Source: Antennarius striatus
Lineage: Eukaryota; Chordata; Actinopteri; Lophiiformes; Antennariidae
NCBI RefSeq assembly: GCF_040054535.1
Contig: NC_090781.1
Coordinates: forward strand, 16,644,982-16,708,981
Reading direction: 5' to 3'
DNA length: 64,000 nucleotides
The position numbers and the translations under genes are program-made. The notes under the pieces were generated by a model. That model searched no databases and was not told the DNA's origin. It was given only the letters and a program-made list of their open reading frames with translations. How positions within the stretch are numbered: position 1 is the first letter of the stretch; the number at the start of each line of letters is the position of its first letter. Positions 45,693-64,000 of the stretch are shown one piece after another.

Positions 45693-45810
45693 ATTACATC
45701 CCACTTCAAAGCGGTGATGTATTGTAATTGTCAGTGTTTTTATGTTTGTGCGTTCGTTTGTCAACCAAATATCTTCGCAACCGTTGCAGAAAGAAAGATG
45801 AAACAAACAA
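45693..45810. repeat. Unclassified interspersed repeat, copy 2
   Basis: Second direct copy of the unit at 44920-45030, with an additional downstream stretch up to about 45930 not shared with copy 1. Confidence 0.75.
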
Positions 45811-45932
45811 CCCATTACTCAGGCGGCAAAGGGAATGAAAGTGAGATGATGACTTTGACCTTGAGAAAACTAGGTCTTGGTCAAATTTACACTCAGAACC
45901 AGATAAGACAGAAAGACGAGGAAGGGCCAGTG

Positions 45933-46095
45933 TAAGACCCTAGATCAAAACTAGCGCTTTGAACAAAGCTAGCGCTTTGATCTACCTATGCACTTGCTTT
46001 GATCTATGGTCTTACTCACAAAGGCCTTCTCCATATGCACTAGTCAGGTAATACTTTCAGGGTACCCTGACCTTCCCTGAAAGTAGGTCAGGGTA
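45933..46095. repeat. Two adjacent palindromic structures
   Basis: A 17-bp inverted pair with one mismatch (TAAGACCCTAGATCAAA at 45933-45949 and its partner at 45998-46014) encloses repeated CTAGCGCTTTG words that can pair with each other. A second perfect 11-bp stem, TACCCTGACCT at 46063-46073 with 46085-46095, follows. They lie 60-220 bp downstream of the chrna10-like stop codon and could fall in its 3' UTR. Confidence 0.75.
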
Positions 46096-46154
46096 AGTTG
46101 CAGGATTTTGAAATCTCCGACCACCTTGTCGAGAAATGAACATTTATCCTGCAT

Positions 46155-49100
46155 TTATACGGCTTTTCCCATGATGAGGAGGTTCATGAAAAACACCATA
46201 ATGAAAAATATCCACATGAAGAAGCGGTCTAAAACCTTGGCTACTTTTTTCCATTCCCCGGTCCTTTTCTGTGTGGCCCTCTGGTCTCTGTAATAGTTGG
46301 CTATGAACTCGATGTTACACAGCAGCTGCCTCTCATTGCACTGGGCGCTGCAGGACACCTCACTGTTTTTCCTCTCTACATCACTCACTCCACCCCTACT
46401 GATCCTCTTAGGATCCACCACATCTTCACAGTCTATGCTCGTGAACAAGCCAGCATTAGAAGTGTTATAATGGTTGATAGTGTTCTTTTCTATTTTTTCA
46501 CTCTGTTGTGCACTTGTGGTGTCTCTTGTCTCTTGTCTTTTCTCAATTTTAAAGTCATAGTCTTCTATCCATTGTTCTGTCTGACCATTCATGGTGTATT
46601 TGTTGGTCTTGACAGATGGAGGTTCCTGTTTCTCCAACTGTGGTGACATACAATTCTCCCCAACTTCATAAACAAAACACACTCTGGCCATGTACTGCAA
46701 AATGACCTTCTTGGCCCACTTAGGAACAGGCTTAGCATCAGGACCACAGTGGTGAATGTTCATGACAAAGATGGTTAGGGCGGTGGAGGCAGTGATCATT
46801 GTCATCGTTGCTATATAATATTTACCTGTGGAAGAAAAAATGAAAAAAAAAAAAATGTCAGCATGGAGTTGTAACACAGTTACTACACATTACACTTGAC
46901 CCCATTGTATTGCCATTACCAATGAGAGGCACATTCTCAGATGGTGGCATGATTTCTGCAACCAACAACTGAAACACAGTTAGTGCCAGCATCACGGTGA
47001 CACCCAAAGACACCTTCTCTCCAGAGTCAGCAGGCAGATAGAAGCCAAGCGGAGCCAGAAAAGAGATCATTACACATGGAATGAGTAAGTTGAAAACATA
47101 AAAGGATGCTCTTCTCTTCAGTTTCAGTGTGTAGGTCACATCGGGGTAAGGGTCAGAGCAGCAGCCATACAAAATGACATTCTTATTAGCTGGCATGCCA
47201 AGCACTTCCCACTCAACATTCTCCACCAGGTCAGCCAGGTCAGCGCTCTCCATGGTGTTCAGGATGTCCAGCTGGTTACCGTTGTAGGTCCAAGAGCCAT
47301 AGGTGAACCTGCACTCCTGAACATCAAAGGGGAAAAAAGACACGTCCACTTTACAGGAACTCTTGGTGATAGCAGGGGAATCCCACATTATCTGGCCGTC
47401 ATGCTGAATCACCACATTGGTATCCATAGGGCCAGTGAAATGGTCATCGGCACTGAAAGAGAAAAAGGTTAGAACCATGGTGATCATGCTCAAGATTGAA
47501 CTGATGTTTCAGATAACTAAGAAAATATATCGAAGAGAGAATAAAAGGAGTCACAGAGGGAACATGATCAGAATGCAAAAGCACAAGTACGCCTACTGAG
47601 AGTAGAGTCAGCACAGTCAGATGAGTTGTTCTCTTTGCTCAGTATAAAGTCTTGCATTTCATACATCAATCCAGCATGTGTTTGTGTTTAAAGGTGTTTG
47701 AATATGATAAGTATGAGCTTGGGCGGCACAGTGGCTCAGTGGGTAGCGCTGTCGCCGCACAACAAGGCTGGTCTGGGTTCGAGTCTTGCTCTGTGCGGAA
47801 TTTGCATGTTCTCCCCGTGTCTGCGTGGGTTCTCTCCGGGTTCTCTGGCTTCCTCCCACGTCCAGAAACATGTGGTTCAGGCTAACTGGCCATTCCAAAT
47901 TGCCTGTAGGAGTGAGTGTGTGTCCATTGTTGTATGTGTCTGTGTAGCTCCGCTTTGGCGCCCGAAGTTTGCCCCACCTCACGCCCTATGACAGCCGGGA
48001 TAAGCTCCAGCTGCCCGTGACCAGCGCAAGCGGATGAGGCAGTCAGAAAATGAATGAATGAAAAGTATGAGCTGTTATCTGGTCGTCATTACTCTCTAAT
48101 GCATTCACTAATGCATTCACTGCCGAGGCGCCCTTGAGCAAGGCGCCGTCCCCCCTACAAGCTGCTCAATTTGGGGCACGTTCCAGAAGCCGCTGCCCGT
48201 CACTCTGCCTCCTAATGTATGTAGTTTCATGTGTACCTGTATGTACTAACTGCATGCTTACAGGCCCCCTTGTGTGCTGTGTTCAGGGGGCCTGTATACT
48301 ATACTAATCTGAGTGACTATGTAATTTCCCTTGCGGACAAATAAAGTATACTTCTTCTTCTAATATCTGTTGGAATTCTTACTCCCTCAGGCCATGTTTT
48401 CCTCCTTCCTCCTCCTGTCTGACCAGAAAGTGATTCTACTGACTGTGCTGCTGTGGAAAATGAATACGATGTGTGATACTAATATAACTATGTTACAGAT
48501 ATTCTTTACTGTAAAACTTAGTCCATCCAAGGTTTGCATAAACTCTCAATTCCAGCAGTGTATTTTCAACATGTGTTATTCTGTCATACATGACCGGTGT
48601 ATGAAATGCAGACAGGGGCCCGAACACTCCGATAAATAATGGCCTAAAGGAATGTTCAGCTTGTACCATTCATGCTGACCAACATGACACATGATATCTA
48701 ACTCAATACCAATCCGACCTACCTGTTATATAGGACTATGTCAGGTCTCCATACATAACTACTAGGTATGCGGATGGTATCAAGTCCATCGTAATCATCT
48801 TTTTCCCACTTGAGGTATGCATCAACCCACACTCGCCGTATCCATAGATATGCTGTCAAAATTTGGTTTCGCTCATCCTGTAAAACATTGAAGAGTATAA
48901 AATATAACTGAAAAACAACAGGGAACAGGCAAGGGAAATTAATTCTGGTGATCTGTTTTCAAAGCATTGAGTATCATTATTTGTCCCTGTTGAATGATGA
49001 ATGAATTTAATGAATTCAGAAAATGTAAGAGCGTTTAAAGATCATCCGTATAGATATAGATAGATAGATAGACAGACGGGCGGATGGACGGACAGACAGA

Positions 49101-50811
49101 CAGATAGACAGATAGATAGACAGATAGATAGATTCAAGTCATGCAACACTCTTCCTTTTTCAGCTTCCACCATTTCGTCCTCTGCTCTGCCTTTCTCTTC
49201 ATCTTCCTCACCACCAGAGCCATCCTACACACCACCATCCTATGCCACTACTTTACAGTCACTGATCTCTTTCAGATTACACCATCTACACAAGATGTAG
49301 TCCCCCTGTGTGCTCCTACCTCCACTCTTATACTGTAGGTCACCCTGTGTTCCTGCCTCCTCTGGAAGAAAGTATTTACTAAAGCTGTTTCTATCCCTTT
49401 TGCAGTCAACAACCATCTGTCCTTATGCGTTCCTCTCCGAAAGGAAAACAAGAAGGAGTCTAAGATAATCTGCCATTATTGTCGGTTGCTGATTCTAATT
49501 AAAAATGCATTAAATGACAATGATGTTACATGAAAGAGGGAAGTTATACTAAAAAAGAGTTATTGAACAGATCACCAGTTTCGTAATGTTTCCTCACTTG
49601 TCCCTATAAGCTTCTGAATACTAATGTATGATCAAACATAATGATGTCATAAGATCTAATCATTGTGTGGGTTTTCGCACAGACCCGTTTCACACTCATC
49701 TGGTGACTTAAACACACTGTGTTGTTTTACCATGTCAATTATTTGTGATAGCGTAACCTGCAGTGTCACATTCATTATGTTCTTGGTATCCTCCACAGGC
49801 CTCAGTGCACTAGTGTAGTTGGTGAACAAATCATTCAAGAGCTTCTGTGCGTATTTCCCATGAGCACACCAGCAGGCTACAACAGGAAGAGAAAAGATTT
49901 TGAGTAAAGTCACATATGGTCACATATTTTCATCATAATATGCAATAAATGTACATGCAGAGATGGACAAACTGATTATTTGGATCAAATATTTTTTTTC
50001 ATACATGTATAGATCAAATGCCTCAGTGTGGATTTGAGCTAGGCAGGAAGAGAGATCATGAGAGAAATGTAAGAGTATGACAGATGGTGGAAGGGGACAG
50101 AGGGAACATCGGCATAGATTACCCTACGATAAAGCTCTTGATTGAATCCAGACAAATCTGTCATTATGTACCAGCCATGATTCTCTCTTCCAAGACTGCA
50201 TGTGTATTTCAACATGTGTCCATTTAATGCTTAATCTTCTGACATAAAACATGTGAGTATTAACATAAGCACAGAACAGGCTGATAACACATTTCCACAC
50301 TTTTGCGGGGGGCTTTTGCTTCAAAGAGAACATTTGTAGATGTAATTTTTGTGTATTTTTTGTGCATTATAAGGAAATTATTCGTGCTACATCTAATATC
50401 ACCTCAAAAATTATGTATGAGTAGTTTTAAAGCACCGTTTTTTTCTTTTATTATTTTTCTTTTTTTTTTTTTTAAAAAAGAGATGGTCTATGAAATTATG
50501 TTGATAACAAATCCCTCAACAACAAGCTCAAAATGCCTGCATTCTAGAAAACAGCTTACACAATACCGAGAATCTGAGACGAGATGATCCACTAAAAATA
50601 AAGCAATGACGTGATTACAACAAAACACAACAAATAAAACTATACTTTTTGCCAATATACTTTAAAATGATCTTTTCGGAAAAGCACGTGTCACGTCACC
50701 ACTAAAGATTAAAATAATAATAATTAAAAAAAAAACCCATTTACACTTACTTGACCAACCACTGACAAACAGAAGCATGAAGAATGAAGTTTGGACTCTC
50801 CGACCATTCAT
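46155..50811 (-). CDS. chrna10: Nicotinic acetylcholine receptor subunit, alpha9/alpha10 type
   Basis: Five exons join in phase: 50751-50811, 49731-49876, 48723-48877, 46920-47452 and 46155-46825, coding for 521 residues. They give a signal peptide ([20 protein letters not shown]), the ligand-binding domain ([20 protein letters not shown]), the 13-residue Cys loop ([15 protein letters not shown]), the vicinal cysteines GCCSDPYPD that mark alpha subunits, TM1-TM3 with the pore-lining [20 protein letters not shown], a long cytoplasmic loop and TM4. In vertebrates alpha9/alpha10 channels mediate efferent inhibition of hair cells. [13 protein letters not shown] is alpha10-like, whereas [20 protein letters not shown] near the end is alpha9-like; linkage to pgap2 and stim1 favours chrna10. 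Human alpha10 is about 450 residues, so the loop is longer here. Which teleost paralogue it is cannot be settled by eye. Confidence 0.93.
47720..48062 (+). mobile_element. Full-length tRNA-derived SINE in chrna10 intron 3
   Basis: It starts GGGCGGCACAGTGGCTCAGT (A box), has GGTCTGGGTTCGAGTCTTG (B box), a body with GTTCTCCCCGTGTCTGCGTG, and ends AGCGGATGAGGCAGTCAG plus an ATGA-rich tail. An 11-bp target duplication AAGTATGAGCT lies at 47709-47719 and 48063-48073, so both ends are intact. It is the reference copy for the other pieces of this family in the window. Confidence 0.88.
48118..48358 (+). mobile_element. 3' part of a second SINE family in chrna10 intron 3
   Basis: GCCGAGGCGCCCTTGAGCAA, GCTGCCCGTCACTCTGCCTC and AATTTCCCTTGCGGACAAAT AAAGTA-type end match the family at 28141 and 38585. 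The tRNA head is missing, so it is 5'-truncated. Confidence 0.75.
49060..49135. repeat. (GATA)/(GACA) microsatellite in chrna10 intron 2
   Basis: Irregular GATA, GACA and GACG tetranucleotides over about 75 bp, between the exons at 48723-48877 and 49731-49876. Confidence 0.9.
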
Positions 50812-51540
50812 CTTTCTGAAAAAGATTATTTCTGTCCGAATGCCTCTGTAGTTACTCTGTCACTGACAAACGGTCCAACTGCTTTGACGACCCGAACGAG
50901 CAAACAAACGAACAAACAAACCCCGAACGAAGGAGCAAACAAACAAATAAACAAACAAACAAACAGAAACATAAATCGGACACCAAACGCTGCTGACTCT
51001 GAGGCTTACATTCCCCTCAGGCGGAGCGGTAACTCAGATGAAGGACAGAAAGGCGGAGCGAAACCACTTTATTTTTTATAGTTAAAAACTAATACTGACA
51101 TTAAAAACACGCGTTGTTGTTGTTTTTTTTTTTTTTTTTTTTTTTGTGGAGCCCCACTGACAGCTCCGGGTATCACCCTCCATACCAAATCTTATTTTGC
51201 CCAGTGTTTTTTTTTTTTTTCTTTCCTTTTTTCTTCCGTCTAACTGAAGCTGTTGTAGCCGACCGTGCGGTCCCTGCCCGTCGGACGGGCTGCTGTCCGC
51301 GGCCGCAGCAACCTCTCCTCCGCTTTCTCTTCCGGGTGCTGATGCTATTCATACCGTCACACAAGGAAGATGTCGTTCACAAACTACCGTTGTCATCGTG
51401 TGGAAAGGAATGCAGACATGTCGCAGCGATCTGAACTGGCTTTGTGATCCCAGGAGCGTTACACGCTTTTTTTTTTTTACTTTTGAAGGCTGATATGATG
51501 AATATTATCGTAATAGCCTTGTTATTAAAAGTGGCAAACC
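50812..51540. promoter_or_regulatory. Head-to-head promoter region between chrna10 and pgap2
   Basis: The chrna10-like gene starts leftward at 50811, and pgap2 coding starts rightward at 51766. The middle, about 51240-51345, is G+C-rich with many CpGs (GGACGGGCTGCTGTCCGCGG) and an ETS-type CTTCCGG at about 51329. Long T runs lie at 51124-51145 and 51209-51220. An A+C run of AACAAAC type lies at 50900-50970. I infer a shared or abutting promoter with at least one noncoding pgap2 leader exon; a strong donor GAG|GTAGGT near 51576 could end it. Confidence 0.5.
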
Positions 51541-51765
51541 TAGTGTGTATGTGGGGTACACAGCATATCTAGTGGAGGTAGGTTTGCTTTATTTCTCAAA
51601 CTTTAAATGCTGTATAAATGAACAGATGTGTCAGAATGCATGTGTGTTTATATTAGGACGTAGCTATGCATCTTGGTTTTGCAGGAAATCTCTCATAACA
51701 CATGCATTAGCCTACATTGCAGTCCATTATTTTTAGATCAGACTCCTTCGCTGTTTCAGACCAAG

Positions 51766-53099
51766 ATGCTTCATGGCTCAAACATCCTGGGGCATGAGAG
51801 GCCCCTGGTCATTAGGATGTCATTCACCTCCTGTGTGCAGGGTACTGTGTGTCTGCCTCTGTTCGGACTGATAACTTGTGTCTTCATATCCTCCGTTTTT
51901 CATTTTGATGACTCCACTGGTACACATTGCCAGGTAACATCTTTTTGTTTTGATTATTTGAATGTCACATACATTTATATGCTGAATTCTAGATCATTAC
52001 CTTGTGCTTCCAGGTCCCCAATTACCTGCCATCTATCAGTGCCTCCATAAGTTTAAGTCCTGAGTGCTACATCTGGCGATTCTGCATCGGATTGCACTCA
52101 GCGCCGAGATTCCTGGTGGCCTTTACGTACTTCAGATTTTACAAGATGCGCTTTGCCTCGAAATTCCCAGAGAGTCTGCTCAGCTGCTTAAACCTGGCTT
52201 TTTCTATTGCTGAGAACCTCGGCCTCCTGCTGCTCACATATGTATCATCCACTGAAACATATTGTGAGTAATTCATAGTTTAGTAAACCTCTATTGTGCC
52301 AAGTGGAAATGTTGCGGATTTTCTAAAATCATTTATCAAAAAATGCAAATAAAGCATATTTTCTTTTCTTTTTTTTAAATGTTGATCTACTCTATAACAT
52401 AACAAAAGTATGTGATCACTGAACAGTCATGATATTTATATTTTTGTTACATAGTTAATCAACTTTAGATGCAGTTATATTTTAAAGTGTGGCTTTCAGC
52501 TGAAAACTAATTGTCCTTTACACCCTAAATTCCCCTCCTCTTTGCTTTTGATCTTCAGTTGTGCATAAGGAAGGATTTGTCCTCTTCATTATTAGTTCCC
52601 TCATCTACATGATGATAACCTGCCGTTTATGGAAGGCTATTAAGAAGTATTCTTTAAATCCTGATGTAAGAAATGCCAAAACACACACAGACTGAAATCC
52701 CTTGGGATATCTACAACCATTCTTTATAATTCATTAATGCTGGTTTTTCTCCTTTATACTTCAGGATGCCAAATCCCACCACTGGAAAGTTCGCCTCTTA
52801 CTTCTCAACTTATCTTTCTGTGCTTTTGCCGGATTCTTTTACTGGAAACACAACATGTACTGTGAATCAGGAAGTAAGTAAATCAGCTTCATCTTATTTT
52901 GTTGAACCTCTAGATGGTGATAATTGTGCTTGACCAGCATAACATTTCCTAATTTCTTATTTTCTCAGGTTATACATTTTTTGCCCTGTTTGAATATCTA
53001 GTTGTCTTCTCCAACATGGCATTCCATCTCACAGCAGTGTGGGACTTCAAGAGCCAGGAAGTCATGGTCATTTCCTCCTCTGAAGACAAAGACTTCTGA
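51766..53099 (+). CDS. pgap2: Post-GPI attachment to proteins factor 2 (PGAP2)
   Basis: Five coding exons join in phase: 51766-51933, 52014-52263, 52559-52665, 52765-52873 and 52969-53099, coding for 254 residues, the length I recall for a common human form. The protein is an integral membrane protein of the Golgi needed for fatty-acid remodelling of GPI anchors. Diagnostic blocks are VPNYLPSISASI, the strongly conserved YIWRFCIGLHSAPRFLVAF, ENLGLLLLTYVSS, FYWKHNMYCESG and SNMAFHLTAVWDF. Several hydrophobic helices are visible (VCLPLFGLITCVFISSVF, LFIISSLIYMMITC). The ATG at 51766 follows a splice acceptor at 51758-51759, so the leader is spliced. It lies head-to-head with chrna10 and upstream of stim1 in the same direction. 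Confidence 0.93.
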
Positions 53100-54224
53100 C
53101 TAGAAACTCAAGGACTAAATGCAGAATGCATAAACACTACTGAACCTAACAGCCTTCATCTTGTTCAAGAGAAAGTGTGGGGTGAAGACCTTTTTCATAT
53201 ATGCCGGTGATAATAACTTTAGAGTAGGTAGAGCCGACGTCAGACATGTGAAAAAAATACACACTGTATGTGCTACTGTATGATCCGTTCATTTCTTTAT
53301 GTTCATTATTTGTCTCATGCATGGACACCTTCACGTAAATATAATCCTAATTTCCAAAGAGTTTTGTTAATGGATAAAATATAAATGAAGTCAGTGTTTG
53401 GTAAAGTTTTGAAAGTGAATTTTTGAACAATTCTGGCTCAAAATACGTCTTCAGTTGACCAGTAGTCTGGGGTCTCAGATGTGGAATCTGTGATTCGCAT
53501 GAGCCACTCAGTTTCAAAGGGAGATTGTACCGGGCAGACCAAGTGTTTTTATTTGTGTGGTTATTAGTTCTCATCATTGTGCCATCATCAAGTAAAACTG
53601 TATTGCTTGCAAAATCACTGTGTTTACAAAATTTATGAAGTTCTTAACAGTAAACTTTTAAATGTAGTCTTTGTGCTTTTTTCAGTTGAGTATACTTTAT
53701 ATTTAAAATGACTGACAAATGATTTTAAAAAAAATTTTTTTTACACAGTACAATAACTGTTGGACTCAATTACATTATGTAGGAAATACAATTAGTAGGA
53801 ATACTGTACACATATTATTGTAATTTTGCTTTCATTTTGACACAGAGGGTGGTAACAAACTATTCTTTAAGGTGTGAAATTATACTTTTAAAGCTTTGGT
53901 CATGTCCACAAACAGAAATGACACCTCTCAAGATTGCAGTAGTGGTATTTGACATAATTTAGATTCTGTCCAAAATTACAACAATTCTAGGTGACTGTTG
54001 TGAAAATCCTTAATCATTTGATTGATTTTTTTTTGTGTCTGGCCTCAAGTATTTTCTACAAACCTTATGTTTTAAATGTGAAATATCACTACCGTATTTG
54101 ACAGTAAGGGTCCTCTGTTGATTAATTAAAAATGCAGTGCCCCAAACGGATTTGTTGTCCTGAATTTCAGATGTTTTCAGCGTGTTTGGGCACCGTTTCA
54201 CGGGTTTGCGGGCTGTATAGTCAA
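53100..54224. other. pgap2 3' flank, no gene supported
   Basis: AT-rich sequence that probably includes the pgap2 3' UTR. I see no convincing AATAAA close to the stop, and no other gene. Confidence 0.45.
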
Positions 54225-54500
54225 TGCCATCAGGGGGAACTGGAGCCTATCACAGCTGACTGAGGCCGCGAGGCGGGGGGAACTCTGGGCGCGATGCCAG
54301 TGCGTTGCGGAGCCAGACAAGCACATACACACACAGGAGCAATTTTAATGGCCAATTAAACTGAAGCACATGTTTTTGGAGGTGGGAGGAGGGAGCCCAC
54401 ACAGACATGGGGTGAACATGCAAACTCCAAACAGATCGGGATGCGAACCTGTAACCGCCTTGCTGTGCCGTGACAGCGTAACCCAGCACCACCGTTAAGA
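54225..54500 (-). mobile_element. tRNA-derived SINE, reverse orientation
   Basis: GGAGCCTATCACAGCTGACT, GGAGGGAGCCCACACAGACA, GAACATGCAAACTCCAAACA and GCGAACCTGTAACCGCCTTG reversed match the SINE family of 47720-48062 from 3' end to B-box region. It ends a few hundred bases before the G+C-rich start of stim1. Confidence 0.75.
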
Positions 54501-54519
54501 GTTAATTAAGTGACCCCAC

Positions 54520-55260
54520 GCGACCTGACCTTAACGCGGATTTTTAAGTAGGTAGTCACGTGATACCGTACGCGCATTCTATTGGCTGACGGCATCTGGA
54601 GGTGCGCGTACGTTGAGTCTCGGAACGTAGCGTACTACCGTGAGTCACAAAAGTGCTTTAAACAGTCGATAAGAGTCTGGGAAAAGGGTAAAATAGATAG
54701 AAGTTGGTTTAATATAAGTATGGGGAGGGTTAATAAAATTTAAATGAACGTAAAGAATAAGATAAATAGTTCGTCGCTATATTTGTTATTCACTTGTGGT
54801 TCCTGGAACGCATTAACTGCGAGGGCGCACTGTAGTCCTCCAACCCTCTCTGTGGAGGCTTTAACAATCCAGAAGATGGCAAACTTGCAAGCAATTTCTT
54901 GAAGTTTCTTTAACGCGCTATCACTCCTAACTCTAGGGGGAGACACTTGCTTGACGATAAAAAAGAACCGTAGAGGAAGACAAGAACACTGTCCACATTC
55001 TGCGGTTTTTGTTCAGTCGGTCGGGGGAGACCTTTAACGGGAGGTGGAACTCGTCGAGCCTCAACTCCGGGTGGTTTGGCAGCTGCTGCAATGTTAACAC
55101 AAGGCCGAAACTAACTATCTCCTGCCTCAGATACATGACGGGTAACTTCATTTGTTATTTAACATTGGTGTTCCTGTAACATTACGATGTAGCCTAGCTA
55201 AAACTACAGTTAACGCCCCCTGTGTTACTTGCGGTGTCTTGCGGTTAGCTAACGTAATGG
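54520..55260 (+). promoter_or_regulatory. stim1 promoter and untranslated first exon region
   Basis: CpG-bearing sequence, richer in G+C than its surroundings (ACGTGATACCGTACGCGCAT, GGTGCGCGTACGTTGAGTC), lies about 0.7-1.4 kb before the stim1 start codon. A candidate donor ACGG|GTAACT near 55140 could end a noncoding leader exon joined to the acceptor at 55894-55895. No TATA box stands out. Transcription start not located. Confidence 0.45.
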
Positions 55261-55907
55261 TATGAATGTTCATCTGCGTAAAATTCTGTCAGTCGACCTA
55301 AATGTAGATTTAAAAATGATGAATAGTTGTTAATGAGAAGGGCATAAAACGATACACCTCCTTTGTTGGATATCTCACTCCATTTCCTTGTTAGCGGAGC
55401 TGTTTTGCTAGCTAATCTCGGTTTGTCTGACTTCACTAGACGTACGCTGACCAGACTGCTCTTACTTTTCGTAATCTTATTATTTTTGTCCTTTTTAAGT
55501 GGGCTGTGCTTACTAATATGTCACAAAGAAACCCAAAGCACAGCTAAGCTGAAAGAAGAAGGATTTGAGGGATTTCTTAGCTATTGTCTAGTAATTGAAA
55601 GCTAGCGTGTGTGGAACCGTACGTTCATTCATTCAGCGAGAGGAGACCCTGAAGTATTGATAGCAAGTGTCTGCAGTTGATGTATTTATGCAGCCACCTG
55701 TATTTCCAGATGTTCTCTAAGTTTATTAGCTCATGCCTTTTATTCACCTTGTTAATTTGTCATATTCTTTAAGAGATTGAAGAAAATACATCGTTATAAA
55801 AATGAAAGATTTTTCTTACTTTACTTCAGGCAAGAATACACTACTTTAAAATCATGCAACTATTAAAATACAATCTTCTAAAATTCTTCTTTCAGTATAC
55901 ATCCATC

Positions 55908-63324
<7,417 letters not shown>

Positions 63325-64000
63325 TGACGTTCTTTCATGAAACACCCTGATGAGAGATGAGAAAAAAAATTCTGTTTCATTACCCTTCAGTGAAGTTTTA
63401 GATTTGAGTCCCAGTTTTATTCCATGTAACAAAAAAGAGATTTCAGAACTGATCCATCACTAATAGTTTAGTGATGGGCCAAGGATTTTTGAAAGAGTTT
63501 CTGATTAATGTTAACCGACTGGAAAAAAATAAGGAAATAGAATTGGATGATTCAAATCTATTTCATAATTTAGTTTCCTGTTACTAGTATTTCATGTAAA
63601 TGCTGAACTAGCTGCAAGGTTTTAAAAGCAGATTTGGAGATAGTTGTTCTTTCAAGGGAAAAGTTTTTTTCTTTCTCTGTATATCATTTACTCTGGACTT
63701 TTTGTCTAACCAGTTTAAACTGGACATCCCAACCAAGAGAGGAATTAAAAGTCTAAATGACAAAAACTCTCAGAAACATTATTTGAAATAGTTATACAAC
63801 ACGTTATTCTGGTGAAATGTTGTCAGGTGTCATTTGCATAATTTATAGCTAAACTTGATCATGTATTTGCTGCTTTTTTCACTTGTGTATGTCTGTCTTT
63901 TGTATGTTATGAAGCCCTGTGTCAGTATCACACTGTGCTCTGTTCCAGACACACCACTTTAACACACAAAATGTCAGTTATCTCCTTCTCATCTTTTCTC

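Noticed and set aside
53146-53577. Minus-strand frames after pgap2
   Set aside because: No recognisable protein, and no splice or start context; probably pgap2 3' UTR antisense.
54933-55151. 72-residue minus-strand frame in the stim1 promoter region
   Set aside because: It sits in the likely noncoding leader of stim1 and has no recognisable homology.

Overview
This is vertebrate nuclear DNA, almost certainly from a ray-finned (teleost) fish. The genes are intron-split with GT/AG junctions. The single-exon chemoreceptors are of fish odorant-receptor type. The gap DNA holds fish-typical repeats: Rex3-like RTE LINEs with (GATG)n tails, L2/CR1-type and Tx1-type LINE pieces, tRNA-derived SINEs, Tc1 and pogo remnants, and long tetranucleotide microsatellites.

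Layout. (1) 38-3852 (+): the last five visible exons of a large LamG/EGF transmembrane protein of Fat-like cadherin type, whose 5' part lies outside the window. (2) 4231-14871 (-): four intronless odorant receptors in the order A, B, A', B'. A/A' and B/B' are paralogue pairs and share flanking blocks, so the order looks like a duplicated two-gene unit. (3) 15-31 kb: a repeat-rich stretch with no host gene that I can support; it holds Rex3-like LINEs, an L2-type LINE invaded by a Tx1-type LINE, SINEs and a pogo-like remnant. (4) 31887-41162 (-): three more odorant receptors of a second, divergent group, separated by repeats. (5) 46155-50811 (-): a complete five-exon nicotinic acetylcholine receptor alpha9/alpha10-type subunit (chrna10-like). 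(6) 51766-53099 (+): a complete five-exon coding region of pgap2, head-to-head with the receptor gene across a G+C-rich gap. (7) 55908-63319 (+): the first five coding exons of stim1 (signal peptide, EF-hands, SAM domain); transmembrane and cytosolic exons lie beyond the window.

The order odorant receptors - chrna10 - pgap2 - stim1 resembles human 11p15.4, where CHRNA10, PGAP2 and STIM1 lie beside the class I olfactory receptor cluster, so the window probably captures an old vertebrate linkage. The right-hand genes are unrelated in function: hair-cell type cholinergic receptor, GPI-anchor lipid remodelling, and ER calcium sensing.

I found no unmistakable new biological system. The items most worth checking are the duplicated receptor unit with a gene-conversion-like core, a conserved upstream block in the B receptors, several strong hairpins outside genes (especially a perfect 22-bp stem at 39406-39453), and nested or self-deleted LINEs. 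No retrovirus or LTR element was recognised.
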